This document shows, one piece after another, positions 34,401 to 44,472 of a stretch of 64,000 nucleotides of DNA. Numbering within the stretch: position 1 is the first letter of the stretch; the number at the start of each line of letters is the position of its first letter. The stretch is taken from assembly GCF_026151205.1 (NCBI RefSeq), contig NC_087083.1, forward strand, positions 13,142,944 through 13,206,943, written 5' to 3'. The DNA is from Bolinopsis microptera (taxonomy: Eukaryota > Ctenophora > Tentaculata > Lobata > Bolinopsidae). A program made the translations under genes and the position numbers. A model generated the notes under the pieces. It made no database searches. It worked only from the letters and a program-made list of their open reading frames with translations, and was not told where the DNA came from.

Positions 34401-37400
34401 GGTTACAAATAGATTATGCTCTGTTGTTGTTTGTTTTTTATTAAAATTTGTACTTTTGGTTGCTTTATTTTTTATAAATCACAATATTTTTGCAGTTGGT
34501 TTATAATTATACATTATTTTAAACTACCTTATACACACCTTGCCAAGATAAATGACGCTTCGCGTGATATTATATAAAATTGTATACAATATTATGAAGT
34601 CATCGCTAGAAATAAATAATCTATTTTTACTTTTAGCTTTGTACTTGAGATAGCATAGTGTTAAAAATCTATCATGAACAAGAATTTCGATTGATTTTAC
34701 TGTATATTTATTAATGACTCATAATTTTCACTGTACATAAAATATAAATCATCATAATGATATCGACAATAATTCCCATGATAAGTAAATGTAACAAAAT
34801 AAAACTAAAATAAATGTATAAAGAAGCTAGATAAATGTATAATCTCACTGTACCATATTATTCATTAACTTATAATTTATTACCTACTATATGTTTTGAT
34901 TCTATGTCCTTAGAAGGGTATTCTTCTAACAGTTTTTGACTGACTTGATTGTCCTGCACAGCATCTTGAAGCTTCTTTAAATTATTTGTATCTTTATTGC
35001 ATTGCTGTGTAAATTTAATTCTAATTATAATTCTAATTCTAATACAGGGTGCCTGAGTGAGGTGTCTATCAACAGTGTTGAACTGTTGACTCTGACCACC
35101 ACCCGATCACAAAACATTGTCATCCAGTCTGGAGTTCAACTTCTAGGTGAGTTGGCTCTTTTAGCTGTTAAATTTGTTGATTAGTTCGGTTAATAGTGGT
35201 TCCAAATGTTAATTAGATTTATTAATTGTTTGATTCATTTCATTTTAGAGTATTAAAAAATCATGTTCGCTCCTTTTCTCTTTTCATGGTCCGAACGAGT
35301 GTTTAAGAAGCAGGGCAGAACGTCAATTGATCAGTTCAACAATTTTAAGTTTTAACCTTATCTTTAAAATGAGTTCACACTGCACTAGTGTTATCGTATT
35401 TTTCTTCTTAAAATCTAAAAATAACTAATACAATTACTAACCTCTGGTCAATTCCCAGGACATTGTCCTTTGTTAAAAGAAAACATGGTGATACCAGTAG
35501 ATAGTGTAACTCAACTCCTCCAGACCACTGCTCCGCCCACAACCCACCACTCGTAAGTCACGTGGTGTTGTGATGACGTCACGTGGTGTTGTGATGATGT
35601 CATGTGGTGTTGTGATGATGTCACGTGGTGTTGTGATGACGTCACGTGGTGTTGTGATGACGTCACGTGGTGTTGTAATGACGTCACGTGGTGTTGTGAT
35701 GACGTCACGTGGTGTTGTGGTGACGTCACGTGGTGTTGTGATGACGTCACGTGGTGTTGTAATGACGTCACGTGGTGTTGTGGTGACGTCACGTGGTGTT
35801 GTGATGACGTCACGTGGTGTTGTGATGACGTCACGTGGCGTTGTGATGACGTCATGTGGTGTTGTGATGACGCCACGCGGTGTTGTGATGACGTCACGTG
35901 GTGTTGTGATGACGTTACGTGGTGTTGTGATGACGTTACGTGGTGTTGTGATGACGTCACGTGGTGTTGTGATGACGTCACGTGGTGTTGTGATGACGTC
36001 ACGTGGTGTTGTGATGACGTCACGTGGTGTTGTGATGACGTCACGTGGTGTTGTGATGACGTCACGTGGCGTTGTGATGACGCCACGCGGTGTTGTGATG
36101 ACGTCACGTGGTGTTGTGATGACGTCACGTGGTGTTGTGGTGACGTCACGTGGTGTTGTGATGACGTCACGTGGTGTTGTGATGACGTCACGTGGTTTTG
36201 TGATGACGTCACGTGGTGTTGTTATCTACACTTTTTAATCCACTACTCGTAAGTCGTAAGTCACGTGATCATGTCTTGAGAAAAGTTTGGTGTGCAGAAA
36301 ACATAAAACTTTGTACAGATACGATTCATACCAGCAGTAAGAATTGCTCTGGTACAGGCAACAATGTTACCAGGTCAAGGTTTTTTCTGCCCATGCACGT
36401 GTTAACGTCACGTGGTTTGAAAAAAACTCGGTCACGTGATATAAACAAGCCCCACGTGACCCGTCTCATGCGCTTAATATTCGCTATAATATCTGATAAT
36501 GTCGCTACAATTACACTAGTTTCAAATATTTCACACAATTCTCACATTCTCCAGACTCATTCGACAGAACCAGTTGTTATCCCGTCTTATAATACATCTC
36601 ACTAATTGTTGTGACACATAAAGGTCTATTATAATATTTAATACACTACGTATAATTAACACGTGGTGGTGTTGTGATGATGACGTCACGTGATGTAATG
36701 ATGACGTCATGTGACTGTTATATCAGTTCACGCACTCTCCCGTTATAATACATCTCACTAATTGTCTGTAGCCCACAGTGGTCTATAAATACATTACTAA
36801 GCACGGTATATATCAGTGTCTGTTTAACACGACTGTAGTGTGGACTGTCTAAAATCTAGACTCAGATATTTAAGACTCAGACAATATTTAAAGTTCAGCT
36901 CTCTCTTTCTTTTTTACCGTGACTGAGAACGGGGGGGGAGGGGGGGGGGGGCGGGGGGATCAGGTACCCCCGCTGAGAATAAGGCGATACAAATTGTTAG
37001 GCTGTTCGGGTATGAACTACGAGTGCAACTTAGATGCTTGTATCGTAATTGGCCCTTGATTTGACTATGAGGACGTATAGACTATAGGCGGCTCTGATTT
37101 CCGATAATAAACTAGAAATAACAATCTTGGATATAATCTGATGTACGAAGAGTTTCTCTTTCGGACAAAACTCTATCGAGTTCTATCTTAGTGAGCAAAT
37201 ACTAATTGTTACTAAGTAAGGCATACCGCATAGTGAATGTCTCATTACAATTCGTTGACTACAGGTTGAAGTATGACCTCTGGAGTATGGGAACAAATTC
37301 GTACCCCTAGTACATTCTAATAGGGCGTGGCACTATAGTGAAGAATTTAAAAATTGTCCACTATCTGTAGAACATTCTTGAATTATCAAAATTTTGTTGT

Positions 37401-39902
37401 GAATGTATTTAACAATGTGTTACAAATTACCTAAATAACGTTACACCTGCGATTGTGACACCTATGTTGCTGCGACTGTGACACCTATGTTGCTGCCATA
37501 CTCCACGGTAAATATATTATAATATAGTAATATATTTGTAGTATTATGTATAATAGAATGAGGTTAACGAGGATCTATTATGTAGAAGTACAGCTATGTA
37601 TATTATACATTATACATTATACATTGTATAATGTATATAGATTATAGATATATATATATATTATCTTTATAAAATAACAGATATTTACATATAGGTGGTC
37701 AAGTTTTCGGATGCATCACTACACAATATATAATATAATCACAGTTTCTCATTTTTCATATTAACTCATAAAAATATAACATCACGTACATAATAAATAT
37801 CATTGCTGTTAACTTCGTCTTCATATACAATTTGTTTTTCCATAGTAGGTCACGCTTAAACAGCTTAGATGTATATCTTTTAAGGTATTTGATATAATTA
37901 ATAATACAATTTATTTATACATATTTCAGTGGGGAAGGACGAACTAAGGACAAATACGATGACAATATGACGACACTGTTACCTCCAAACGAGAAGCATT
38001 TGGTCGATAATAATCCCCATCTTGACCGCACGTACGTACAAAATGTTGTGATGACGTCACGTGATAGTGTGATGACGTCACGTGGTGTTGTGATGACATC
38101 ACGTGATATTTCGAAGATGTTACTACAGACCACAAACCTGTCAGTAGTTGAAGAGTACTCTCCAGGCAGCTGGAGACTAGACTGTACAACTCATAACAAT
38201 CTATCTCGTGATAATGTGTTCTTTAGTGCAATCCTCCTGTTCGTGAGGAATGTTTCTACTTCAGAAGCAAAGTAATGTTTGAATGTGGAGAACATTAGTT
38301 GCTTTTATGCGGATCGTACGATTTTGGACTCATGATCCCAATTCTCACATGATAAAGTAGAATCATGACGTCACAAAATGTAACATATTAATATATTATA
38401 CTGGTCAAGTAAAGTTGTTTTTCACACGGAATGTGATATATTCTGGTCAAGTAAAGTTGTTTTTCTCTATGGAATGTGTACAATTGTTTTCAAAAAATGA
38501 TAAATGTACGTGTGCAAGTTGAGGGAGAAGGTTTACATTTTTGTTTAAAAAAGTAAAATAATTTCTCATAGCCCACTTTACAATAGGTTAAATATCTATT
38601 CAAGTATAATAGAAAATCAAACAATCAAATGAACAAACAATTACGCAATTAAGTAATTAAAAACACTCTTCACAGGGACAAGAAAGATAAGAAAGACGAA
38701 CAGCTGCTAATAGGGCTTATGCTCGGTTTTGTCACCCTTCTCGCCATCGTTATTTTCCTGGCATACTTCCTCTGGCAACGCCGCCAAATGCACCAAACTG
38801 TGAGTTATAAATAGATAAATTTAATCTTTTCCATCCTGGAGCACTGGAGCACAGAGAGGAGACGTACTTTGACTAGAAACAAGAACAAGTAGTTTGCTAG
38901 TTTACACAGAAACAATAAATAAATAAATAGATAAATAATAGACGTGTGCTACTGGTGGGGAGGTGAGGCATATTTTTTGACATGTGAGAGTGATTTTGGG
39001 GTTTGATTGGTCAATAGTGGAAGCTGATTGGTTCATTGCTGTTAGTGTCACGTGTAAAAAAACATGGCTCACCTTCCCACCATAACTCAGAGCTGTAAGT
39101 TAAAACTATCTTAACTTAACACTGCTATTACAATCTCACAAGCCTGAAATTAAGTTAAAACTAGATTTGCCATTAATGGTTTGACAGTTTGGCGCCAAAT
39201 TGGGACGCTATCTTCTCAACCTTTTAAAAACATTGGCTTACAGTTTTAACAATAAAAGAGCCACTCTGATATGAACTTATGAACTAATCATCTCTTAACG
39301 ATATAATAAGTTAATATCTAGTGTTTGTGTAAATTGTCGTTATCAATTTAAATTGGTCTTACAGAAAGGGTATAAATAATCAGTTTCCCTTTATTTCATT
39401 TCGTATTAATGACATGAAATAGCGTATCTGTTAGAGCATTATGATTGATTAGTGCAGGAGAATGTGTGATATTTTTAGCCAGCACACTGCCATTGAATCA
39501 GCAAATTGGATAACAACTGCCATTATTAGTTAAAATAATTATGTAATTAGGGGTCGTTCACATATGACATATTACGTAATTAGCCGAGGGGGGAGGAGGG
39601 GGGGGGGGGTAAAAATTGTCCAAAAGGTGATTACGTAATAATATGTGAACGACCCCTTATACCTATCAGTATATTATAATAATTGTAATAATTATTAATT
39701 ATGATAATTAGCTGTTAATAATGCTCAGGAAAAGAGAAGAGCACGTAAAGCATCAGAAGATGAAACACTTGACGAAGAATTCCTCAACAAAACTTACAAC
39801 CCTAAAAAGCAGGACAAATACACACTGTTTACGCCTCACGCATTGGACTCGATTGAGGAAGAGTCAACCAGCATGCTCAGTTTAAACATTGCGACATTGT
39901 GA
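28455..39902 (+). CDS. Single-pass membrane protein with three laminin-G domains (neurexin/CASPR/Crumbs-like)
   Basis: Eleven exons with matching phases: 28,455-28,651; 28,850-29,808; 30,183-30,263; 30,536-30,645; 31,987-32,112; 34,249-34,363; 35,048-35,146; 35,459-35,552; 37,930-38,031; 38,676-38,799; 39,729-39,902. The product is 726 residues. A signal peptide (MLVFFSFWLLLKLSSA) leads to LamG1 (about 17-165), LamG2 (about 197-348, ending GFRGCVSNFVLDGEPF), a Cys-rich EGF-like segment (CDDLSCPYSCLQTWDETKC) and LamG3 split over exons 3-8 (YKFSGCLSEVSINSVEL). A stalk, one transmembrane helix (about 638-661, before QRRQ) and a 65-residue acidic tail ending in TL follow. LamG receptors mediate adhesion; orthology to a named gene is not claimed. 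Two short upstream ORFs (28,412 and 28,435) may dampen translation. The TGA stop is the first bases of a minisatellite. Confidence 0.85.
30720..31660. repeat. Tandem duplication within intron 4 of the laminin-G gene
   Basis: A block around 30,765-30,950 (TTTTCTGATCATCCAAAAGA, then CACGAATC, CTACAAAATAACTT, TCAGAATCACGTCCCGGAT) recurs at about 31,130-31,340. Both contain CCCGGAT-TTCACC-GGGAT self-complementary words. Inside are smaller arrays: CACCTTATGTCACCAGT (31,400-31,450) and ATAATATAATATAACCAG (31,480-31,540). Confidence 0.7.
31893..31992. repeat. Four tandem copies of a 3' splice-site segment before exon 5
   Basis: A unit of about 31 bp, CCACATTCCTTCCTCAGATGG followed by TA-rich bases, is repeated four times with variations, each containing an AG before ATGGT. 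Only the last (TTCCATAG|ATGGTAGAAGG at 31,986) leads into an open exon; the third copy gives GTGGAAGGGTACTAA, an immediate stop. Confidence 0.75.
32239..32288. repeat. Fragment of the CTAGCAGGAACCCGT dispersed repeat
   Basis: ACTAGCAGGAACCCGT and CTAACCCTAAAGTGGTGTTAAG match the repeat inserted in the LINE at 8,471. Lies in intron 5 of the laminin-G gene. A 23-bp unit containing ATATAATCACGTGATCAGAG is tandemly repeated three times shortly after (about 32,360-32,430). Confidence 0.55.
32811..32968. repeat. CRE/E-box 21-bp minisatellite, array 1 (seven units)
   Basis: Seven GATGACGTCACGTGG cores at exact 21-bp spacing starting at 32,821, 32,842, 32,863 and so on. The linker changes from TGTTGT in the first units to TGCCCT in the last ones. 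Lies in intron 5 of the laminin-G gene. Confidence 0.95.
33300..33395. repeat. Degenerate CACGTGGTGTG short-unit array
   Basis: Repeated CACGTGGTGTG / TCACGTTGTGTG words with spacing of about 13 bp. They keep the E-box CACGTG of the 21-bp unit but lack the CRE core. Probably a shortened relative of the neighbouring minisatellite. Confidence 0.6.
33770..33945. repeat. CRE/E-box minisatellite, array 2, bracketed by a direct repeat
   Basis: Four units (cores at 33,816, 33,837, 33,858, 33,879). On both sides lies a near-identical segment of about 45 bp containing TGTTACACAGAGAAAAGTTA and then a GGGG-TTTTAGAT end (33,772-33,815 and 33,897-33,945), so a larger unit including the array edge was duplicated. 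Confidence 0.85.
35556..36230. repeat. CRE/E-box minisatellite, array 3 (about 32 units)
   Basis: The longest array, starting four bases into intron 8 of the laminin-G gene. Units are 21 bp with core GATGACGTCACGTGG and linker TGTTGT. Variants (GGTGACG, AATGACG, GACGTTACG, GACGCCACGCGG) recur at multiples of about 21 bp, showing block duplication. Because 21 is a multiple of 3 and no unit contains an in-frame stop in several frames, it creates spurious open frames of more than 200 codons; these are not genes, since exon 8 reading through the donor hits TAA at once. Confidence 0.96.
36655..36720. repeat. CRE/E-box minisatellite, short degenerate block
   Basis: Two or three imperfect units (GATGACGTCACGTGATG, GATGACGTCATGTGAC) in intron 8, after a segment (about 36,265-36,400) that resembles 33,480-33,650, including GTTACCAGGT-AAGGTTTTTT. 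Confidence 0.7.
36931..36958 (+). repeat. Poly-G tract, potential G-quadruplex
   Basis: Runs of eight, twelve and six G separated by single bases within intron 8 of the laminin-G gene. Length may be unstable or mis-assembled. Confidence 0.7.
38041..38110. repeat. CRE/E-box minisatellite, array 4 (three units)
   Basis: Three units beginning ten bases after the donor of exon 9 of the laminin-G gene (GTACGTACAA, then TGTTGTGATGACGTCACGTG). Variants include GATGACATCACGTG. Confidence 0.9.
39550..39656. mobile_element. PIF/Harbinger-like MITE (107 bp)
   Basis: Begins GGGGTCGTTCACATAT and ends ATATGTGAACGACCCC, with ATTACGTAAT further inside each arm; flanked by TTA on both sides (39,547-39,549 and 39,657-39,659), the 3-bp target typical of Harbinger elements. 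The centre is a poly-G run. Lies in intron 10 of the laminin-G gene. Confidence 0.8.
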
Positions 39903-40310
39903 TGACGTCACGTGGTGTTGTGGTGACGTCACGTGGTTTTTTGGTTATGTCACGTGGTGTTGTGGTTACGTCACGTGGTGTTTTGGTGACGTCACGTGGT
40001 GTTGTGATGACGTCACGTGGTGTTGTGGTGACGTCACGTGGTTTTTTGGTTACGTCACGTGGTGTTGTGGTGACGTCACGTGGTGTTGTGATGATGTCAC
40101 GTGGTGTTGTGATGACGTCACGTGGTGTTGTGATGATGTCACGTGGTGTTGTGATGACGTCACGTGGTGTTGTGATGACGTCACGTGGTGTTGTGATGAC
40201 GTCACGTGGTGTTGTGATGACGTCACGTGATTTTTTGGTTACGTCACGTGGTGTTGTGGTGACGTCACGTGGTTTTTTGGTTACGTCACGTGATGTTGTG
40301 ATGATGTTGT
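39891..40310. repeat. CRE/E-box minisatellite, array 5 (about 19 units), at the stop codon and in the 3' UTR
   Basis: The array starts inside the last coding codons of the laminin-G gene: the stop TGA (39,900-39,902) is part of TTGTGATGACGTCACG. Some units read TTTTTTGGTTACGTCACGTGG, replacing the GA of the CRE core. The whole array would be transcribed in the 3' UTR. Beyond it (40,311-40,628) nothing is recognised. Confidence 0.93.
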
Positions 40311-40687
40311 GCCATATTGGATATCATGATATTATCGTTAAGTTAGATGTTTTGTTGACTTAATTTTAAATTACGTGTTGTTTTTTTCATATATAAACCT
40401 TATCATTATCATTATGTTAACTGGCAAAACTTAGTTTTTACAGATATTTGAGAGATTAAAAATTTGTGCACATTTAAAATGAAACATTTGCTTGAATCTT
40501 GATTAACTCGCTCCAGATTAACATTAAACACTTCATCAACAACAAAAAAGTATTAATTCCTGCCTTGATTTTTACGTTCCTAAAACATTTGATCCGACCG
40601 CCAGATGTTACTGTACCATACATTATTGAAGGCCTCCCCCAGCCTCGGATCTTAGGATTAGATTTGCAAAAATTCCTGAGACACAGG

Positions 40688-41055
40688 TGCAAAAGTTAAG
40701 ACAGCAGAATAATCCTAAGACAGCAGAATAATCCTAAGACAAAATTTAAGAAATCCTGAGACAGCGAAAAATCCTGAGACAAAATTTAAGAAATCCCGAG
40801 ACAGCGAAAAAACCTGAGACAAAATTTAAGAAATCCCAAGACAGCGAAAAAACCTGAGACAAAATTTAAGAAATCCCGAGACAGCGAAAAAACCTAAGAC
40901 AAAATTTAAGAATCCTGAGACGCGCGAAAAAACCTGAGACAAAATTTAAGAAATCCCGAGACAGCGAAAAATCCTGAGACAAAATTTAAGAAAACCTGAG
41001 ACAGCGAAAAATCCTGAGACAAAATTTAAGAAAACCTGAGACAGCGAAAAATTTT
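40688..41055. repeat. 40-bp tandem array, left arm of the palindrome
   Basis: About nine units of roughly 40 bp built from CTGAGACAAAATTTAAGAAA and TCCCGAGACAGCGAAAA. The mirrored array in the right arm is 45,265-45,735. The unit itself is a near duplication of GAGACA-containing halves. Confidence 0.88.
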
Positions 41056-41879
41056 TAGATACAATTTATACAATAGCCACAAGAATATACATGGATATTA
41101 CATCTTTTAATTTCTTGCAAAGAATATAATAAATACAATATTACTAGGTATAGTATAGTAGGAATGTCAATAAGTCAATAGAATTTGTCTGAAACCTCTA
41201 TGTGCCTGCTAATGAAGTGAGTATCCCAGATCATATCTTTACAGGTAGGACTGTATAATGGGGGCCCGATGTTATAGCGGACATCATCCCCCCCCCCCCC
41301 CCCTTACCCCTTCCCCCTTCTTACCCCCAGTTCCATAGCGGATATTATGCCAAATTATTGGACGGAGATCGTCAACTAATATTTCTTCGGATATTTCTCC
41401 GGTTTGCAGTTCCATAACCTTATCCGGAAACCATCTACGGTAATTTTGTTGATTCTCACAGAGCAAAGTGCTAAGAAACTGCCGCAAACTGCTACAATCT
41501 CCGAGAAATCTATTTATTGACTAGCTTGCTAAAATTCATCGTCAAATTACCGCTGCTCGAGTTACCTAGCCAGGCCGATTTCAGTTTTGAGTACTAGAGT
41601 CGGTTATCTAGTCAAAGCCTAGCTTTTTTGTAACTTGCAAGTGCTTTTGCGGATTGTCGTGGATTTCGGCAAATAGTCGTGGATTTCGGCAAATAGTCGT
41701 GGATTTCGGCGATATTTTCAGATTATTCTTCAATGTCCTCAAACCTGAGCACTGGGACTACTTAAGTTTTTGCTACTATCTGAATTATTTGCTCAAGCTA
41801 CTGGCTCGCTAGGTTCAAAGGTTTATTTTCTATTTATCATGAAAAAAAAAATTGTGCTGGGTAAAAGTTTGCATGGTGT

Positions 41880-41951
41880 TCACGCAGGTTTGAATTCCCG
41901 ACCTCGCGCAGAGCTAGCCTATCGCCTGGCCGCTAAGCTACTCGGGTGATG
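41880..41951 (-). repeat. tRNA-like block (SINE head), left arm
   Basis: Minus strand reads GAGTAGCTTAGCGGCCAGG (good pol III A box TAGCTTAGCGG) and, about 35 bases later, GGTCGGGAATTCAAACC (weaker B box). The stems are too degenerate for a functional tRNA, so a tRNA-derived SINE head or tRNA relic is more likely. Mirrored at 44,399-44,472. Confidence 0.45.
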
Positions 41952-41995
41952 TAGTCATGAAATTTTTGATGTAATTATATATTTACCCCTTTTTA

Positions 41996-42289
41996 CCCCC
42001 AGTTCCATAGCGGATATTATGCCAAATTATTGGACGGAGATCGTCAACTAATATTTCTTCGGATATTTCTCCGGTTTGCAGTTCCATAACCTTATCCGGT
42101 AATTTTGTTGATTCTCACAGAGCAAAGTGCAAAGAAACTGCCACAAACTGCTACAATCTCCGAGAAATTCCCGGAGAGCTTCATCTCCGTATAACTGTAT
42201 AATACAGTAGACGGAGCCGGAGAATCATCACCGTAGAAATGGACCTCCGTCTAATAATTTGGCATAATATCCGCTATGGAACTGGGGGG
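41996..42289. mobile_element. Harbinger-like MITE (294 bp), left arm
   Basis: Terminal inverted repeats of about 43 bp: CCCCAGTTCCATAGCGGATA at one end and its complement at the other, followed inward by TTATGCCAAATTATT. Flanked by TTA on both sides (41,993-41,995; 42,290-42,292). A partial copy lies at 41,328-41,505, and mirror copies at 44,049-44,354 and about 44,840-45,010. Open frames of about 80 codons across these copies come from the repeat and are not genes. Confidence 0.85.
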
Positions 42290-42762
42290 TTAATCTGATT
42301 AAAAGCTACAAAAAATTCCAGAAATGAGATGGCTGGTTAACACCTACCTTTGGAAAGCTCTGATGAACCTGCCTGTGGAGAAATAAACGCACTTAACTTC
42401 ACCTCAATTGAGCAATAACTATTTATCGCTTATTACTTCATTTATTTAGGATGTACAGTGTGCTTCGTAACTAATTTATTATTACAAAGTTTACTTTCTA
42501 ATAAGCTAAAACGACAACTAATCTTTCGTTTTACTCCCTACTGTAGCTGTACAGGTTTACTCGTCAATCCAGGTATATGAGAATGTGTGAGAATGGTCTT
42601 GAAACTCTGAAAAGAGGGAAGCAGTTTTGGGGACGGGGAGATTGAAGCAGGTGGCCCCCCGGCTTACAATTGACCCCCCATGCAATTACACTGAGTCAAT
42701 TGATCTCAGTATAATAACATGGGGGTTAATTGTCGGGGGTCAATTGTCGTACTAAGCCCTAG

Positions 42763-43016
42763 GCTTAATGCGTCAAGGCGTAACAGATTTGCTGGGCACT
42801 GCATGAGAGCTTCTGACCAAGTTATCTCCTCTATCCTCCCCTGGCGACTTACCCAGTCCGGCCGTGGAACTGTGGAAGGAGACCACTCACCTTCCTGGAC
42901 GTAGTAGCTCGTGACACTGGGCTCCAGTTGGACGACCTCGAACTGTTATGTGCGATCAAGACGTGTGGAGGCAGACAGTGAATGGGAGTTCGATCGAGGA
43001 TCGCCGAAAGTAAGTA
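42763..43016 (+). pseudogene. LINE 3'-terminal coding fragment in the palindrome loop
   Basis: Three frames in succession encode the end of a non-LTR retrotransposon protein: RRNRFAGHCMRASDQVIS with ILPWRL, then FLDVVARDTGLQLDDLELL, then QDVWRQTVNGSSIEDRRK followed by TAA. The RR-x-x-x-AGH start, the D-GL-x-x-x-EL and the W-R-x-x-V end are typical of the tail of such elements. Two frameshifts make it dead. It ends with GTAAGTAAGT, like a LINE 3' microsatellite. Confidence 0.75.
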
Positions 43017-44048
43017 AGTTGTTCAATCCCCCAGTACCTTTATTATTATAATTACCCTCCTAGGCTCCTACATCCTACCCGTTTTTGATGCTGTAATCTT
43101 CCCGTCCCCAAAACCGCTAATTCCCTCTTTTCATAGTTTCAGGACCGTTCTAATACATACTCCTATACCTGAATTGACGAGTAATCCAGTACAGTAGGAA
43201 AGTTAACTTTGTAGCTTTTCAGAAAGTTAACTTTGTAGCTTTTTAGAAAGTTCGGAGTAATCACTCAGGTATAGTATCTCACAACGAAGCCCAATCTACA
43301 TCCAAAATAAATGAAGTTATAAGCAATAAATAGGCAGTTATTGCTCAATTGAGCTGAAGTTAAGTGTGTTTATTTCTCCACGGGCTAGTCCATCGGAGCT
43401 TTACCAAGGTAGGTTTTAACCAATCTCATTTCATGACTGTTTTGTATCCTTTAATCAGATAAGGGAGGGGAAAGTGATGTCCACTATAACATCAGGGCCC
43501 CCATTATACAGTCCTACCTGTGAAGCTATGATCTGGGATATTCACCTCATTAGCAGGTACAATCTAGGGCTTAGTACGACAATTAACCCCCATGTTATTA
43601 TACTGAGATCAATTGACTCAGTGTAATCGCATGGGGGGTCAATTGAAAGCCGGGGGGCTTACAATAGGGGGGGGGGGTTCATTTGTCGCCCACCCGCTTC
43701 AATCTCCCCGTCCCCAAAACTGCTTCCCTCTTTTCAGAGTTTCAAGACCATTCTCACACATTCTCATATACCTGGATTGACGAGTAAACCAGTACAGTAG
43801 GGAGTAAAACGAAAGATTAGTTGTCGTTTTAGCTTATTAGAAAGTAAACTTTGTAATAATAAATTAGTTACGAAGCACACTGTACATCCTAAATAAATGA
43901 AGTAATAAGCGATAAATAGTTATTGCTCAATTGAGGTGAAGTTAAGTGTGTTTATTTCTCCACGGGCAGGTTCATCAGAGCTTTCCAAAGGTAGGTTTTA
44001 ACCAGCCATCTCATTTCTGGAATTTTTTGTAGCTTTTAATCAGATTAA

Positions 44049-44354
44049 CCCCCCAGTTCCATAGCGGATATTATGCCAAATTATTAGACGGAGGTCCATT
44101 TCTACGGTGATGATTCTCCGGCTCCGTCTACTGTATTATAATTTATACGGAGATGAAGCTCTCCGGGAATTTCTCGGAGATTGTAGCAGTTTGTGGCAAT
44201 TTCTTTGCACTTTGCTCTGTGAGAATCAACAAAATTACCGTAGATGGTCTCCGGATAAGGTTATGGAACTGCAAACCGGAGAAATATCCGAAGAAATATT
44301 AGTTGACGATCTCCGTCCAATAATTTGGCATAATATCCGCTATGGAACTGGGGG
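44049..44354. mobile_element. Harbinger-like MITE, right arm (mirror copy)
   Basis: Reverse-complement counterpart of 41,996-42,289, flanked by TAA (44,046-44,048 and 44,355-44,357), that is TTA on the other strand. Slightly longer than the left copy. Confidence 0.82.
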
Positions 44355-44398
44355 TAAAAAGGGGTAAATATATAATTACATCAAAAATTTCATGAGTA

Positions 44399-44472
44399 CA
44401 TCACCCGAGTAGCTTAGCGGCCAGGCGATCGGCTAGCTCTGCGCGAGGTCGGGAGTTCAAACCTGCGTGAAC
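44399..44472 (+). repeat. tRNA-like block (SINE head), right arm
   Basis: GAGTAGCTTAGCGGCCAGGC, then GAGGTCGGGAGTTCAAACC: the A box matches well and the B box resembles GGTTCAAACC. Followed by a T run near 44,502 that could stop pol III. Better preserved than the left-arm copy. Confidence 0.5.

Noticed and set aside
35511-36252. Open frames of more than 200 codons on both strands (VVMTSRG, CCDDVTW and HHVTSSQ repeats)
   Set aside because: They are the 21-bp minisatellite read in three frames, inside intron 8. Exon 8 cannot read into them because TAA follows the donor in frame.
39889-40363. Two long plus-strand frames after the laminin-G stop
   Set aside because: Same minisatellite. They begin out of frame with the receptor and have no start context or conserved features.
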